Below are positions 1-6,674 of a stretch of 9,179 nucleotides of DNA, one piece after another; the stretch's first letter is position 1, and each line of letters opens with the position of its first letter. A program made the translations under genes and the position numbers. Under the pieces are notes generated by a model, which saw nothing but the letters and a program-made list of their open reading frames with translations, did no database searches and was not told the origin of the DNA. Location of the stretch: assembly GCA_017998025.1 (NCBI GenBank), contig JAGODW010000042.1:1-9179 (forward strand). The letters run 5' to 3'. Source of the stretch: Spirochaetales bacterium (lineage in GTDB: Bacteria; Spirochaetota; Spirochaetia; DTKZ01).

Positions 1-8
1 GTATTTCC

Positions 9-575
9 ATGACTCGGAGGAAACGTAAGTGCCCTGATACAGATCTATTATCTGCTTACTTCGATGAAGAACTTCCAGAGGATATCCGGAGGGGGGTAAC
101 AGAACATCTTAAAACCTGTGAACAATGTGGATCCGTTGTAAATAGGTATCGACGTATTAGCACTCGTCTACAGGAAGGGGTGATCGAATGCCCTTCTGAA
201 GAAATAGAAGAAGCCCAAAGGCGGACCAAAATACTGCTGAAGAGATACAGAGAGGTTTCGCATCCTGTATGGAAGAAGAAGGTTGGGATCGGATGGATTG
301 CAGCCGCTGCATCTCTCGCTTTTGTTTTAGGCGGTGTTACAGCCCTCCAGATAAGAAAAACTGTTTCCCCGGATCCGATGGCTTATCTTGAATCACACCC
401 TGCGTTAAACATAACAATCAACGTAAAGAACATTCAGCAGTTATTGGAAATATTGAACCAGCAAGAGGGGATCCGTGAGGTAACCATCCAGCTTCCTGAG
501 GACCCTCGATTTGAATTCCAAAGTGAACCTATTTTTATCCGGGCATCGGATTATAAACGGAGCTCTTTTCGATGA
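9..575 (+). CDS. Zinc-finger (ZAS-type) transmembrane anti-sigma factor
   Basis: Probable anti-sigma factor that holds an ECF sigma factor at the inner membrane. Residues 8-40 carry the ZAS zinc-binding pattern C8-x24-H33-x3-C37-x2-C40 (HLKTCEQC). A charged linker rich in E, R and K (50-92) leads to one membrane segment at about 93-113 (IGWIAAAASLAFVLGG) and a 75-residue extracytoplasmic tail (114-188). The ZAS domain would be cytoplasmic and the tail periplasmic. The family normally sits directly after its sigma gene, which would lie upstream of this window. The frame stays open to the window edge and only 8 bases precede the ATG, so neither the ribosome-binding site nor the start can be confirmed. 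The stop overlaps the next ATG as ATGA. The family call is firm; the partner sigma factor and the inducing signal are unknown. Confidence 0.85.
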   Translation: MTRRKRKCPDTDLLSAYFDEELPEDIRRGVTEHLKTCEQCGSVVNRYRRISTRLQEGVIECPSEEIEEAQRRTKILLKRYREVSHPVWKKKVGIGWIAAAASLAFVLGGVTALQIRKTVSPDPMAYLESHPALNITINVKNIQQLLEILNQQEGIREVTIQLPEDPRFEFQSEPIFIRASDYKRSSFR

Positions 576-1090
576 AGAGGCTGGTGTTATTACTGCTGAT
601 TGGTTCGAGTTTCCTTCTGGAAGGGCAGGAAAAAAAGATAAATCCTAAAATAAGTCCTTCCAGACAGCTGGATGAATCCTTCTTTACTTTACTCCAGCAG
701 GTTTTGGATGTAAACATTGCTGCCCGGGTGTCTGAAGCAGGAGAGGATGCTATCTGGACTGTAGAGAGTTCAGAATTGACCCTGCCGGGAAGAAGCGTAA
801 GTGTGAAGCTGGTAGGGAAAAACATCCTGGTATTAGCACAATTTACCCCGTATCTGAAGGAAAACGATGAAATTATTCTGGTAGCCCAGGGGCAGGTATG
901 GATATCTTCCCCTATGAAAGACGAAATTAAGTATCTTACCACATTAAAAAATATTCCCATAACTCTGGGAGAAAAAGTTCTTTTCTTTCCGCTGGGAGTG
1001 CGGAACCTTGAACAGGAAGGCAAAAACCTTTACAATATTGAGCTGGAAATCAAGGTATTACCGTTCAATCGTCCACAAGAGCAAAAGTAA
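572..1090 (+). CDS. Small exported protein of unknown function, coupled to the anti-sigma factor
   Basis: A 172-aa protein I do not recognise. It begins with a classic signal peptide: K2 R3, hydrophobic core LVLLLLIGSSFLL (residues 4-16), and a probable cleavage near LEG/QEKK (18/19). There is no lipobox Cys, so a soluble periplasmic protein is more likely than a lipoprotein. The mature part is predicted mostly beta by eye, with alternating hydrophobic strands such as SVSVKLVGKNILVLAQF and NIELEIKVLPF, and has no Cys. The ATG overlaps the anti-sigma stop codon (ATGA, 572-575) and has a Shine-Dalgarno-like CGGAG at 558-562, so the two proteins are probably made in fixed ratio. Genomic position suggests a periplasmic partner or sensor for the sigma/anti-sigma switch, but nothing in the sequence proves this. 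Confidence 0.75.
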   Translation: MKRLVLLLLIGSSFLLEGQEKKINPKISPSRQLDESFFTLLQQVLDVNIAARVSEAGEDAIWTVESSELTLPGRSVSVKLVGKNILVLAQFTPYLKENDEIILVAQGQVWISSPMKDEIKYLTTLKNIPITLGEKVLFFPLGVRNLEQEGKNLYNIELEIKVLPFNRPQEQK

Positions 1091-1099
1091 GAGTAATGG

Positions 1100-1178
1100 A
1101 GGCGTTTTCAAAAATCCACCTTGCTAACCCGGCGAAATTTGTAACCCCTTATATAATAGGGATTTTTGAAAATCGCCT
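1100..1178. repeat. 79-bp near-perfect inverted repeat (long stem-loop or MITE-like element)
   Basis: The left arm AGGCGTTTTCAAAAATCC (1100-1117) is the exact reverse complement of the right arm GGATTTTTGAAAATCGCCT (1160-1178), except for one unpaired T at 1173. The arms enclose a 42-nt loop. It fills the gap between the anti-sigma operon and the transglutaminase-like gene. Neither coding nor random sequence explains 18 paired positions. It could be an extragenic palindromic repeat, a MITE remnant, or an RNA structure. No clear target-site duplication is visible (only TGG on both sides), and no second copy occurs in this window. Confidence 0.75.
1146..1167 (+). terminator. Possible weak intrinsic terminator of the anti-sigma operon
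   Basis: CCCT at 1146-1149 pairs with AGGG at 1158-1161. The stem extends by AT/AT (1151-1152 with 1156-1157) after a one-base bulge, and is followed at once by five T residues (1163-1167). It lies 55 bases after the stop at 1088-1090. The stem is short and the T-tract is short, so efficiency would be modest. It uses bases 1160-1167 that the larger 1100-1178 stem also needs, so the two folds exclude each other. The sequence TATAAT at 1152-1157 inside its loop could instead act as a -10 box, but no -35 box is correctly spaced. Confidence 0.3.
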
Positions 1179-1210
1179 GGATGAAAAGCACTGGTTTTGA
1201 AAGAGGCTCA

Positions 1211-2842
1211 ATGGGAAAGAGAACATACGTACCCTTTTTGCTATTTGGAGGGGTATTGATCCTTTTGGTAGGTATTTATTCTCTCGGTACTCTAAAACCT
1301 CGGATTACCTCAATCGATCCTAAAATCGGTCAGTCCGGGCAGACCCTTACTATTGAGGGGTGGGGATTCGGAAAAGAGCGAGTCCGCATTTCAATAGGGA
1401 GTATTACTCCTACTTCTTCTGCATACGAGGAATGGACTCCAAAACGTATCAGGGTCAAAATTCCTGAAGAAGTTTCTTCCGGCCTGGTGTATGTCTACAA
1501 TAAAAACGGCCGAAGCAATCCCGTTCTTTTTACCAATCGCCAGGATATTCCGGTATTAGCTCAGGAAGAAAAAGTATTAGGATTTCCTGAGATAACCTCA
1601 ATCGACCGGGAGCAGGGAAGGGTAGGGGATCTAATTACCATAACAGGAAGAAATTTTGGAGCGAATCGAGGTAATGGGATAGTATATTTTTCATGGGCAG
1701 GTAGTTCCTCTACCACAGGATCGTCAGATACGAGGGGTGTCTATCTACCAGCCTCAGAGGTAGATATGGACTATGAGGGATGGTCTGATACAGAAATACG
1801 GGTTCGAGTACCTACCGGTGCGGGAACCGGGAATCTATTTGTTCTATGCGAAAAAGGTAAAAGCAATGCTGTTTACTTTGAAGTAGATGGAAGCAGTGGT
1901 TCCTACCTATTTAAGGAAAAACGAACTTATACCGTCCGTTCGTCGATGAATATCCATAGTGTAGCAGGAGGTGAAAACGGGGGGCTTTACCTTTGGATTC
2001 CTCGTGTCCAGGAGGGGCCAAATCAGCGGGATGTACAGTTGATTGAACAGGAACCGAAAGCGGAAATAGAAAATTATAATGGATTGTTGCTCGTATTTTT
2101 GCGGAATCTTGTGCCAAATCGAACCTATACAGTCTCGCAAACTTTTCTTCTGGACCGATATGAGATTGAAACAAAGCTGAATCCTCAAAAGATTAAATTG
2201 GAGTACGATAAGGGGCGGGATCTCTATAAAGTGTATACTGCCGAGAATTCTGTAACGCCTGTTACTCATCCTGAAATTACAAAGACTGTTTCTGGAATTG
2301 TGGGAAAAGAAAAGAATCCCTATCTCAAAGCGTTAAAGATATACTCTTTTCTGGTAGAAAAACTAAAATACGATTCAACCAAAAGTCATCGATCGGTAGT
2401 AGAAGGATTATCGGAACGGGGAGGAAATGCCTATACATTCGCTCTTTTGTTTGTTTCCCTGGCAAGAAATACGGGGGTACCTGCACGGACAATTGCAGGA
2501 TATTTAATTACGGACATGAAGACGGCTATTCCTCATTTCTGGTGTGAAATTTACCTTGAAGGAGTAGGATGGATAGAAGTGGATCCAGCGTTGGGGACTG
2601 CCCCCCTTTTAGAAGGTTTCAGGCTGGCTCCAGATCCGAAATCCTACTATTTTGGAAACATGGATAACCGCCGGGTTGCTTTTTCTAGAGGATTAGTACA
2701 GGCAAAGCGGATCAGCCCCCATGGAAGGACCATGGAGCAGCCAGAGGTCCACTCCCTCCAGACAATTTATGCAGAAGCGGTTGGGGACATCCGGAGCTTT
2801 TCAGGAACCTGGAACACTCTGGAAGTAATTGGAGTGTACTAA
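1211..2842 (+). CDS. Membrane-anchored IPT/TIG and transglutaminase-like protein, catalytic Cys replaced
   Basis: A 543-aa protein with an N-terminal anchor (about residues 7-26, VPFLLFGGVLILLVGIYSLG), two IPT/TIG immunoglobulin-like domains (about 30-108 and 126-225, each opening with ITSID and containing an LTIEGWGFG or ITITGRNFG turn), a beta-rich linker domain (235-335), and a transglutaminase/cysteine-protease-fold domain (365-462). His442 (PHFWCEIYL) and Asp458 (GWIEVDPA) of the triad are present, as is the VPARTIAGYL strand. The nucleophile position reads GGNAYTFALLF where the family has GxCxxxA, so Cys is Ala407. It is therefore probably a non-catalytic scaffold or binding protein outside the inner membrane. 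The start is chosen at 1211 because AAGAGG (1201-1206) precedes it. In-frame ATG 1181 and TTG 1166 lack a ribosome-binding site, and TTG 1166 lies inside the inverted repeat. The stop overlaps the convergent chemoreceptor stop. Confidence 0.85.
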   Translation: MGKRTYVPFLLFGGVLILLVGIYSLGTLKPRITSIDPKIGQSGQTLTIEGWGFGKERVRISIGSITPTSSAYEEWTPKRIRVKIPEEVSSGLVYVYNKNGRSNPVLFTNRQDIPVLAQEEKVLGFPEITSIDREQGRVGDLITITGRNFGANRGNGIVYFSWAGSSSTTGSSDTRGVYLPASEVDMDYEGWSDTEIRVRVPTGAGTGNLFVLCEKGKSNAVYFEVDGSSGSYLFKEKRTYTVRSSMNIHSVAGGENGGLYLWIPRVQEGPNQRDVQLIEQEPKAEIENYNGLLLVFLRNLVPNRTYTVSQTFLLDRYEIETKLNPQKIKLEYDKGRDLYKVYTAENSVTPVTHPEITKTVSGIVGKEKNPYLKALKIYSFLVEKLKYDSTKSHRSVVEGLSERGGNAYTFALLFVSLARNTGVPARTIAGYLITDMKTAIPHFWCEIYLEGVGWIEVDPALGTAPLLEGFRLAPDPKSYYFGNMDNRRVAFSRGLVQAKRISPHGRTMEQPEVHSLQTIYAEAVGDIRSFSGTWNTLEVIGVY

Positions 2843-4680
2843 ACTTCTGTTTTAAATAGATCCACCGTGCTATGAAGCTCTTCCATACGTTCACGGCTTT
2901 CGTTTGTAAGCTTGCTTATCTCAACGAGGGATTGGAGTATTTCCTTGGCCCCTTTCTCTATTTCCCCAATTCCGTTTACCACTTCTGCGGAAATGCCTTC
3001 GGATTCTTCCATGGCTTTACGGATTTCTTCGGTGCCTTGCTGCATTTCTCCGGAACCCTGAATAACGCCTGAAGTGATCTCCGAAATTTTAGCAGTAGCA
3101 TTTAGAATATCCTGGCTGCTTGTATTCAACTCTTCCATATTGGCTGCGATTTCTGTTAGAGCTGATACGAAATTCTTTACATCATGGTTTATCCGTTCAA
3201 AGGATTCATGGCTCTTGTTACTGGCTGCTTGAGCTTCACGAATTTTTTCCGTAACAGATTTCAGCAATCCACTGATCATCGAGGCATTTTCTGAGGTGGA
3301 TTCCGCCAGTTTGCGGATCTCTTCTGCTACTACGGCAAATCCTTTGCCCGCTTCCCCTGCATGAGCACTTTCGATGGCAGCATTCATAGAAAGGAGGTTT
3401 GTCTGCTCAGAAACGTTATCGATGATCTCTATAATCTCCAGAATGTCGTCAATTTCCCGGGAAACAGCCTTAATTACATCGTTCGTATTGCCCACCAGTT
3501 CTCCACCCTCCTGAATCACCTTAAGGAGTTCCTCTGCTCGTTGTTTTCGATCAAGAGAAAGTTTTGTTACATTCCCAAGAGATGCACTGATCTCTTCAAT
3601 AGCAGAGGAGGAGGACTGGATTGCTTTTGACTGTACATCTATCCCTTTGTTTAATTCCTGTACCCGTCCATTGATACGGCTTAACGCCTCGGTAACAGCA
3701 GTAATGTTTCTATCCAGATGTAGAAAACGTTCACGGATCGACTCGATGTTCTTTGTGATCTCGTTTAAAGCAGAGGCAGACTGGGATGTTCCTGCTGAGA
3801 GGGCATCTTTCAGTTCCTCCACCTTGTGAGCGGCGGAATGTACCTCCATCATAAAACCGGCCAGGGTTTGGAGGGATTCATTCAGGTGTTTGCTTAAAGA
3901 GCCAATTTCATCGGTACTCTTATCCTGTACCCGCACTGTAAGGTCCCGGGAGGCTATTTTACGAACCGCTTCCTCGATTGTTTCTACACGGTGAGCAAAA
4001 CTGCGGCTGAATACAATAATAAACCCGATCGCTGCTATAGCAACCGCGGCAGCTAACAGAAACGAGTAGATCCGGTTTTTCCGGAGGATTAGTTGAGCTT
4101 CCTCTTTTACCGTGTCTAATAAAGAGCTCAACGTTTTCACGATGAACTCTCGTCCTGCCATGTCTATCACCACAAGCCTCTGTTCTACCCGGGTCAGGTC
4201 AAAGACAAACTGTCCGGATATATTTTTTTGCATGGCGAGTACCTGGGTACGCATAACACCCAGCTTCTGGGGAATTTCCGGTATTTCAGCGCTAAGAATG
4301 GCATCGAGGATTTCCCCCATATCATCGAAGGTTACCTTTGCCAGACCCCATGCCTTCTCTGCGCTTTCAAACCCTTCCCTCCCTTCCGGAGGAAGGTACT
4401 TAATAGCCGGATGAGTCATTAATGTTTTGAAGTTTGTATCAAAATTTTTCAAAGCTTCTCCCCAGGCGGCTCGGACAGTGGAAAGTTCGGTTCTACTGAT
4501 CAAGAGTTCTTTTGTAAGATCGGTAAGCTGGTACATATCCCGCATAATAGTTACCGAAGCCAGTTCGAGATCCTTTAACTGGTTGGCTGTATTTGCCGTA
4601 AATACCAGTAAGAACATGGCAAACAGGAACCCTGCCAGAACGATTCCCATGATTAAGTAAAGTTTACCTCGAATTTTCAT
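2839..4680 (-). CDS. Methyl-accepting chemotaxis protein, intact distal copy
   Basis: A 613-aa transmembrane chemoreceptor that would signal through CheW/CheA. Order of parts: TM1 about 8-28, periplasmic sensor about 29-203 (mostly helical, no named ligand motif visible), TM2 about 204-224 (IYSFLLAAAVAIAAIGFIIV), HAMP about 225-280 with the DEIG motif (257-260), then a long coiled-coil signalling domain. The conserved hairpin tip is at about 420-460 ([19 protein letters not shown], then [16 protein letters not shown]). The C-terminus (DLFKTEV) has no CheR-tethering pentapeptide. The start has a good ribosome-binding site, AGGAG, 5 nt upstream, and ATG 4680 overlaps the previous stop as ATGA, so it is the second gene of the chemoreceptor operon. 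It is paralogous over its whole length, sensor included, to the split receptor upstream. The ligand is unknown. Confidence 0.95.
   Translation of the reverse strand: MKIRGKLYLIMGIVLAGFLFAMFLLVFTANTANQLKDLELASVTIMRDMYQLTDLTKELLISRTELSTVRAAWGEALKNFDTNFKTLMTHPAIKYLPPEGREGFESAEKAWGLAKVTFDDMGEILDAILSAEIPEIPQKLGVMRTQVLAMQKNISGQFVFDLTRVEQRLVVIDMAGREFIVKTLSSLLDTVKEEAQLILRKNRIYSFLLAAAVAIAAIGFIIVFSRSFAHRVETIEEAVRKIASRDLTVRVQDKSTDEIGSLSKHLNESLQTLAGFMMEVHSAAHKVEELKDALSAGTSQSASALNEITKNIESIRERFLHLDRNITAVTEALSRINGRVQELNKGIDVQSKAIQSSSSAIEEISASLGNVTKLSLDRKQRAEELLKVIQEGGELVGNTNDVIKAVSREIDDILEIIEIIDNVSEQTNLLSMNAAIESAHAGEAGKGFAVVAEEIRKLAESTSENASMISGLLKSVTEKIREAQAASNKSHESFERINHDVKNFVSALTEIAANMEELNTSSQDILNATAKISEITSGVIQGSGEMQQGTEEIRKAMEESEGISAEVVNGIGEIEKGAKEILQSLVEISKLTNESRERMEELHSTVDLFKTEV
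3281..3363. repeat. 83-bp exact repeat, copy 1 (receptor signalling tip)
   Basis: This stretch is base-for-base identical to 5148-5230. It encodes residues 440-466 of the intact receptor, the CheA/CheW-contacting side of the hairpin. All synonymous positions match, although flanking parts of the two genes have diverged. Confidence 0.9.
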
Positions 4681-4961
4681 ACTGTCTCCTGCAGAGGAAT
4701 TGGTTCTTCACTTGCGGTATTAAACGTATTTACCGTAGCGCGGAGGACTTCCATCCGTTCCCGGGTGATTTCTGCAACCTTTGACATCTCAACAATGGCA
4801 GAAAGGATCTCTTTAGACCCTTTTTCGATCTCATTCATTCCTCCCAGGACTTCAGCTGAGACGTTGCGTGAATCCACCGCTGCTTGCCGAATCGCTTCCG
4901 TGCCGCTGTTCATCGTATTGGCTGCGCTCTGAATGTTTTTGGTAATTTCTGCGATTTTCAT
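4677..4961 (-). CDS. C-terminal fragment of the split methyl-accepting chemotaxis protein
   Basis: A 94-aa frame that aligns, without gaps by eye, to residues 529-613 of the neighbouring intact receptor, with a slightly longer tail: [10 protein letters not shown] matches [29 protein letters not shown] matches SAEVVNGIGEIEKGAKEIL, and [13 protein letters not shown] matches SRERMEELHSTVD. It is the end of the coiled-coil cytoplasmic helix, normally the membrane-proximal part with methylation sites, and cannot be a receptor alone. Its ATG (4961-4959) overlaps the TGA of the N-terminal piece, so reinitiation is possible, but the nearest Shine-Dalgarno-like sequence (AGGAAG, 4980-4975) is 13 nt away. 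The ATG is better read as an internal Met of the ancestral protein. Probably part of a frameshifted gene spanning 4677-6553. Confidence 0.75.
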   Translation of the reverse strand: MKIAEITKNIQSAANTMNSGTEAIRQAAVDSRNVSAEVLGGMNEIEKGSKEILSAIVEMSKVAEITRERMEVLRATVNTFNTASEEPIPLQETV

Positions 4962-4970
4962 GGAAGCTTA
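4958..4970 (-). other. Frameshift site splitting the upstream chemoreceptor
   Basis: Read on the minus strand, the coding frame runs GAA GTT CTT AAG CTT CCA TGA and stops. Adding one base between 4968 and 4967 gives GAA GTT CTT AAN GCT TCC ATG AAA ATC, or EVL(N/K)ASMKI, which matches DILNATAKI (residues 524-532) of the intact paralogue at every alignment position. A single-base deletion therefore explains the split. No X-XXY-YYZ slippery heptamer is present and the -1 frame meets TAA at 4970-4968, so programmed -1 frameshifting is unlikely. Confidence 0.8.
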
Positions 4971-6553
4971 AGAACTTCCTTTCCTCCTTCCCGCAATTCT
5001 GCCATATTGGAAGCTATCTCTTCAAGGGCATCGGAGAATTTTTTAACCTCTGTGTTAATGGCCTCAAAGCTCTTATGGCTTTCGTTCGAAGCCTGGAGTG
5101 CCTCCCGGATTTTAGCTGTAATGGACTTTAAGGATCCATCAATCCGGGAGGCATTTTCTGAGGTGGATTCCGCCAGTTTGCGGATCTCTTCTGCTACTAC
5201 GGCAAATCCTTTGCCCGCTTCCCCTGCATGGGCACTTTCGATGGCAGCGTTCATGGAAAGCAGGTTTGTTTGTTCTGCCACACTGTCTATGATTTCGATA
5301 ATTTCCAGAATGTCATCTACCTCTTTGGAAATGCTTTTAATGGATTCATTGGTATACGAAACCCGTTCTCCTCCATTTTGTATGACACGTAGCAGCTCAG
5401 CAACCCGTTCCTTTCGTTCTACAGAAAGATTTGCAACGTTCGATATGGAAGCGGCCATTTCTTCAATGGAGGAAGTGGTATTCCCAATGGCCTTTGATTG
5501 ATCGTTAATCTGCAATGTGAGAGAAGTTACCTCTTTTACGATGTTTTCCACTGCGGTTGTGGTGGTACCAATATTCTTGTCCAGCAGCAGGAACCTGTCA
5601 CGGATAGATTCGATATTCTTCGTTATCTGATTCAAGGCAGATGCCGACTGCGTGGATCCGGTGGAGAGGGAATCTTTCAGAGATTCCATGTTCTGAACAG
5701 CTATGCGTACTTCATCAAAAAAACTGGATAGGGTGTCCAGAGTAGTATTGAGGTGATTGGAGAGGGCTCCTATCTCATCCCGGGTTTGTATGTCGGTTCT
5801 ATGGGTCAGGTCTTTTTCTGCCACGGAGCGAAGGGTATCTTCTATAAGCTGAATTCTCCGGGCTAATGCCCGGCTGAAAATAGGAGTAAACAGGGAAGCT
5901 ACTACAACTAAAATAAGAGCCAGAGCAATTGATATTCGTCTTCCCCAGGTTTCCATATTTGTTGCTCGTTTAGCTATTTCGTCCGCTAATACAACGAGAT
6001 TCTTTACTACAAACTCTTTTCCTGCCAGGTCTAAGGATTCGAGGGCGCTTTCAGTAGTGAGAATGGTAAAATATAGTTCTCCCGAAGTTATTCCCTCCTT
6101 TTGCATGGCTTCTCGAATATAGTTCAGACCTTTTTTTAGAAAGTCTGCCAATTTGTCTGTCGCGAGAATTGTCTGTATCCCTTCTTTTGCTTTATCGAAC
6201 TGTTTTACGTTAATGGACCAGACGGATTCTGTCCGTTTAATTTCTTCCTGTAAATCCGTACTTACATACGCAATACCCGGATGGTTGCCTAAAACCTTGA
6301 GAGATCCTTCAAACTGCTGAATCGCTTCATCCCAATTTTTTAATAGATCTTTTAGATCTATAGTTTTGTTCAGCATCAGAATCTTAGTAGAATCTGTAAG
6401 GTTAAGCATGTCCTTAACTACCTTGATGGATTGCAATTCCATGTCTTTTAGCGTTTGTCCGATATGATGCATATAGAGGGTTCCTCCGAGGGCTAAGGCG
6501 AATCCCAGCACAATAGAATACATCGCCAGGCTCAACTTCCCTTGGATCTTCAT
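4958..6553 (-). CDS. Methyl-accepting chemotaxis protein, N-terminal part of a frameshifted gene
   Basis: A 531-aa chemoreceptor truncated near its C-terminus. TM1 is at about 8-28, the periplasmic helical sensor at about 29-206, TM2 at about 207-227 ([17 protein letters not shown]), HAMP at about 228-282 with DEIG (259-262), and the signalling coiled coil runs to 531 with its hairpin tip at about 422-462. The frame then ends in the non-homologous residues KLP. With the 94-aa frame that follows, the ancestral protein would be about 625 aa, close to the 613 aa of its neighbour. The sensor matches the neighbour's (for example [20 protein letters not shown] against LKDLELASVTIMRDMYQLTD) but is clearly diverged. 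The start is well supported: GGAGG at 6565-6561 lies 7 nt upstream and a consensus promoter precedes it. The tip is intact, so the truncated receptor might still bind CheW/CheA, but it lacks the final return-helix segment. Confidence 0.9.
   Translation of the reverse strand: MKIQGKLSLAMYSIVLGFALALGGTLYMHHIGQTLKDMELQSIKVVKDMLNLTDSTKILMLNKTIDLKDLLKNWDEAIQQFEGSLKVLGNHPGIAYVSTDLQEEIKRTESVWSINVKQFDKAKEGIQTILATDKLADFLKKGLNYIREAMQKEGITSGELYFTILTTESALESLDLAGKEFVVKNLVVLADEIAKRATNMETWGRRISIALALILVVVASLFTPIFSRALARRIQLIEDTLRSVAEKDLTHRTDIQTRDEIGALSNHLNTTLDTLSSFFDEVRIAVQNMESLKDSLSTGSTQSASALNQITKNIESIRDRFLLLDKNIGTTTTAVENIVKEVTSLTLQINDQSKAIGNTTSSIEEMAASISNVANLSVERKERVAELLRVIQNGGERVSYTNESIKSISKEVDDILEIIEIIDSVAEQTNLLSMNAAIESAHAGEAGKGFAVVAEEIRKLAESTSENASRIDGSLKSITAKIREALQASNESHKSFEAINTEVKKFSDALEEIASNMAELREGGKEVLKLP
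5148..5230. repeat. 83-bp exact repeat, copy 2 (receptor signalling tip)
   Basis: Identical in all 83 bases to 3281-3363. It encodes residues 442-468 of the split receptor. High similarity continues about 45 bases further towards higher coordinates with only scattered changes. Confidence 0.9.
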
Positions 6554-6582
6554 AGTAACTCCTCCCTTGAAATGATAGAAAC

Positions 6583-6612
6583 ATTATACGGTAATTTTCT
6601 CTAAATTGTCAA
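6583..6612 (-). promoter_or_regulatory. Consensus sigma70-type promoter of the chemoreceptor operon
   Basis: On the minus strand, TTGACA (6612-6607) and TATAAT (6588-6583) are separated by 18 bases, and both hexamers match consensus exactly. Transcription should start near 6576, giving a leader of about 23 nt that contains the ribosome-binding site GGAGG (6565-6561) before ATG 6553. Expression of these receptors therefore looks housekeeping rather than dependent on the flagellar sigma28 factor. Confidence 0.85.
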
Positions 6613-6645
6613 AGCTATTCATCCTCCTGCAATAAGGTTTGACAA
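6606..6645. repeat. Inverted repeat formed by the two divergent -35 regions
   Basis: TTGTCAAA (6606-6613) and TTTGACAA (6638-6645) are perfect 8-bp inverted arms, centre-to-centre 32 bp apart, about three helical turns. Each arm contains the -35 box of one divergent promoter. Part of the symmetry follows from both being -35 boxes; the match extends one base beyond the hexamer on each side. Confidence 0.6.
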
Positions 6646-6667
6646 CCCTGTTTCCTTGCCCTATAGT
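6639..6667 (+). promoter_or_regulatory. Near-consensus sigma70-type promoter of the nitrilase-LacI operon
   Basis: TTGACA (6639-6644) and TATAGT (6662-6667; 5 of 6 consensus) have the optimal 17-base spacing. Expected transcription start is 6674 or 6675, which coincides with the A of ATG 6675. The mRNA would then carry no leader and no Shine-Dalgarno sequence. The TTG that nominally opens the long reading frame at 6639 is the -35 box, not a start codon. Confidence 0.8.
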
Positions 6668-6674
6668 GATGTTC

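Noticed and set aside
535..1023. A 162-codon minus-strand frame opposite the exported protein gene.
   Set aside because: The plus-strand frame has a signal peptide, a ribosome-binding site and ATGA coupling; the antisense frame has none of these.
1096..1200. A 34-codon reading frame (ATG GAG GCG ... TGG TTT TGA) filling the intergenic inverted repeat, possibly a leader peptide.
   Set aside because: It has no good Shine-Dalgarno sequence, its codons are mostly the arms and loop of the inverted repeat, and it ends out of frame with the next gene. Chance is the simpler explanation.
1166..1210. Upstream starts TTG 1166 and ATG 1181 for the transglutaminase-like protein.
   Set aside because: Neither has a ribosome-binding site, and TTG 1166 lies within the inverted repeat. 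ATG 1211 has AAGAGG just upstream and puts the membrane anchor directly at the N-terminus. ATG 1181 remains a weaker possibility.
4962..4990. Programmed -1 ribosomal frameshifting in the split receptor, helped by the AAGGAGG sequence at 4989-4983.
   Set aside because: No slippery heptamer is present, re-pairing of tRNA in the -1 frame would be poor, and the -1 frame has a stop at 4970-4968. A plain deletion explains the data better.
4884..5501. A 205-codon open frame on the plus strand across the split chemoreceptor gene.
   Set aside because: It is antisense to clear receptor coding sequence, is Ser/Arg-rich low-complexity in the way mirror frames of coiled-coil genes are, and has no ribosome-binding site or family motif.
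6580..6596. A LacI-type operator around ATTATACGGTAAT in the divergent promoter region.
   Set aside because: It has a central CG, but the half-sites match poorly as a palindrome beyond the outer ATTA/TAAT.
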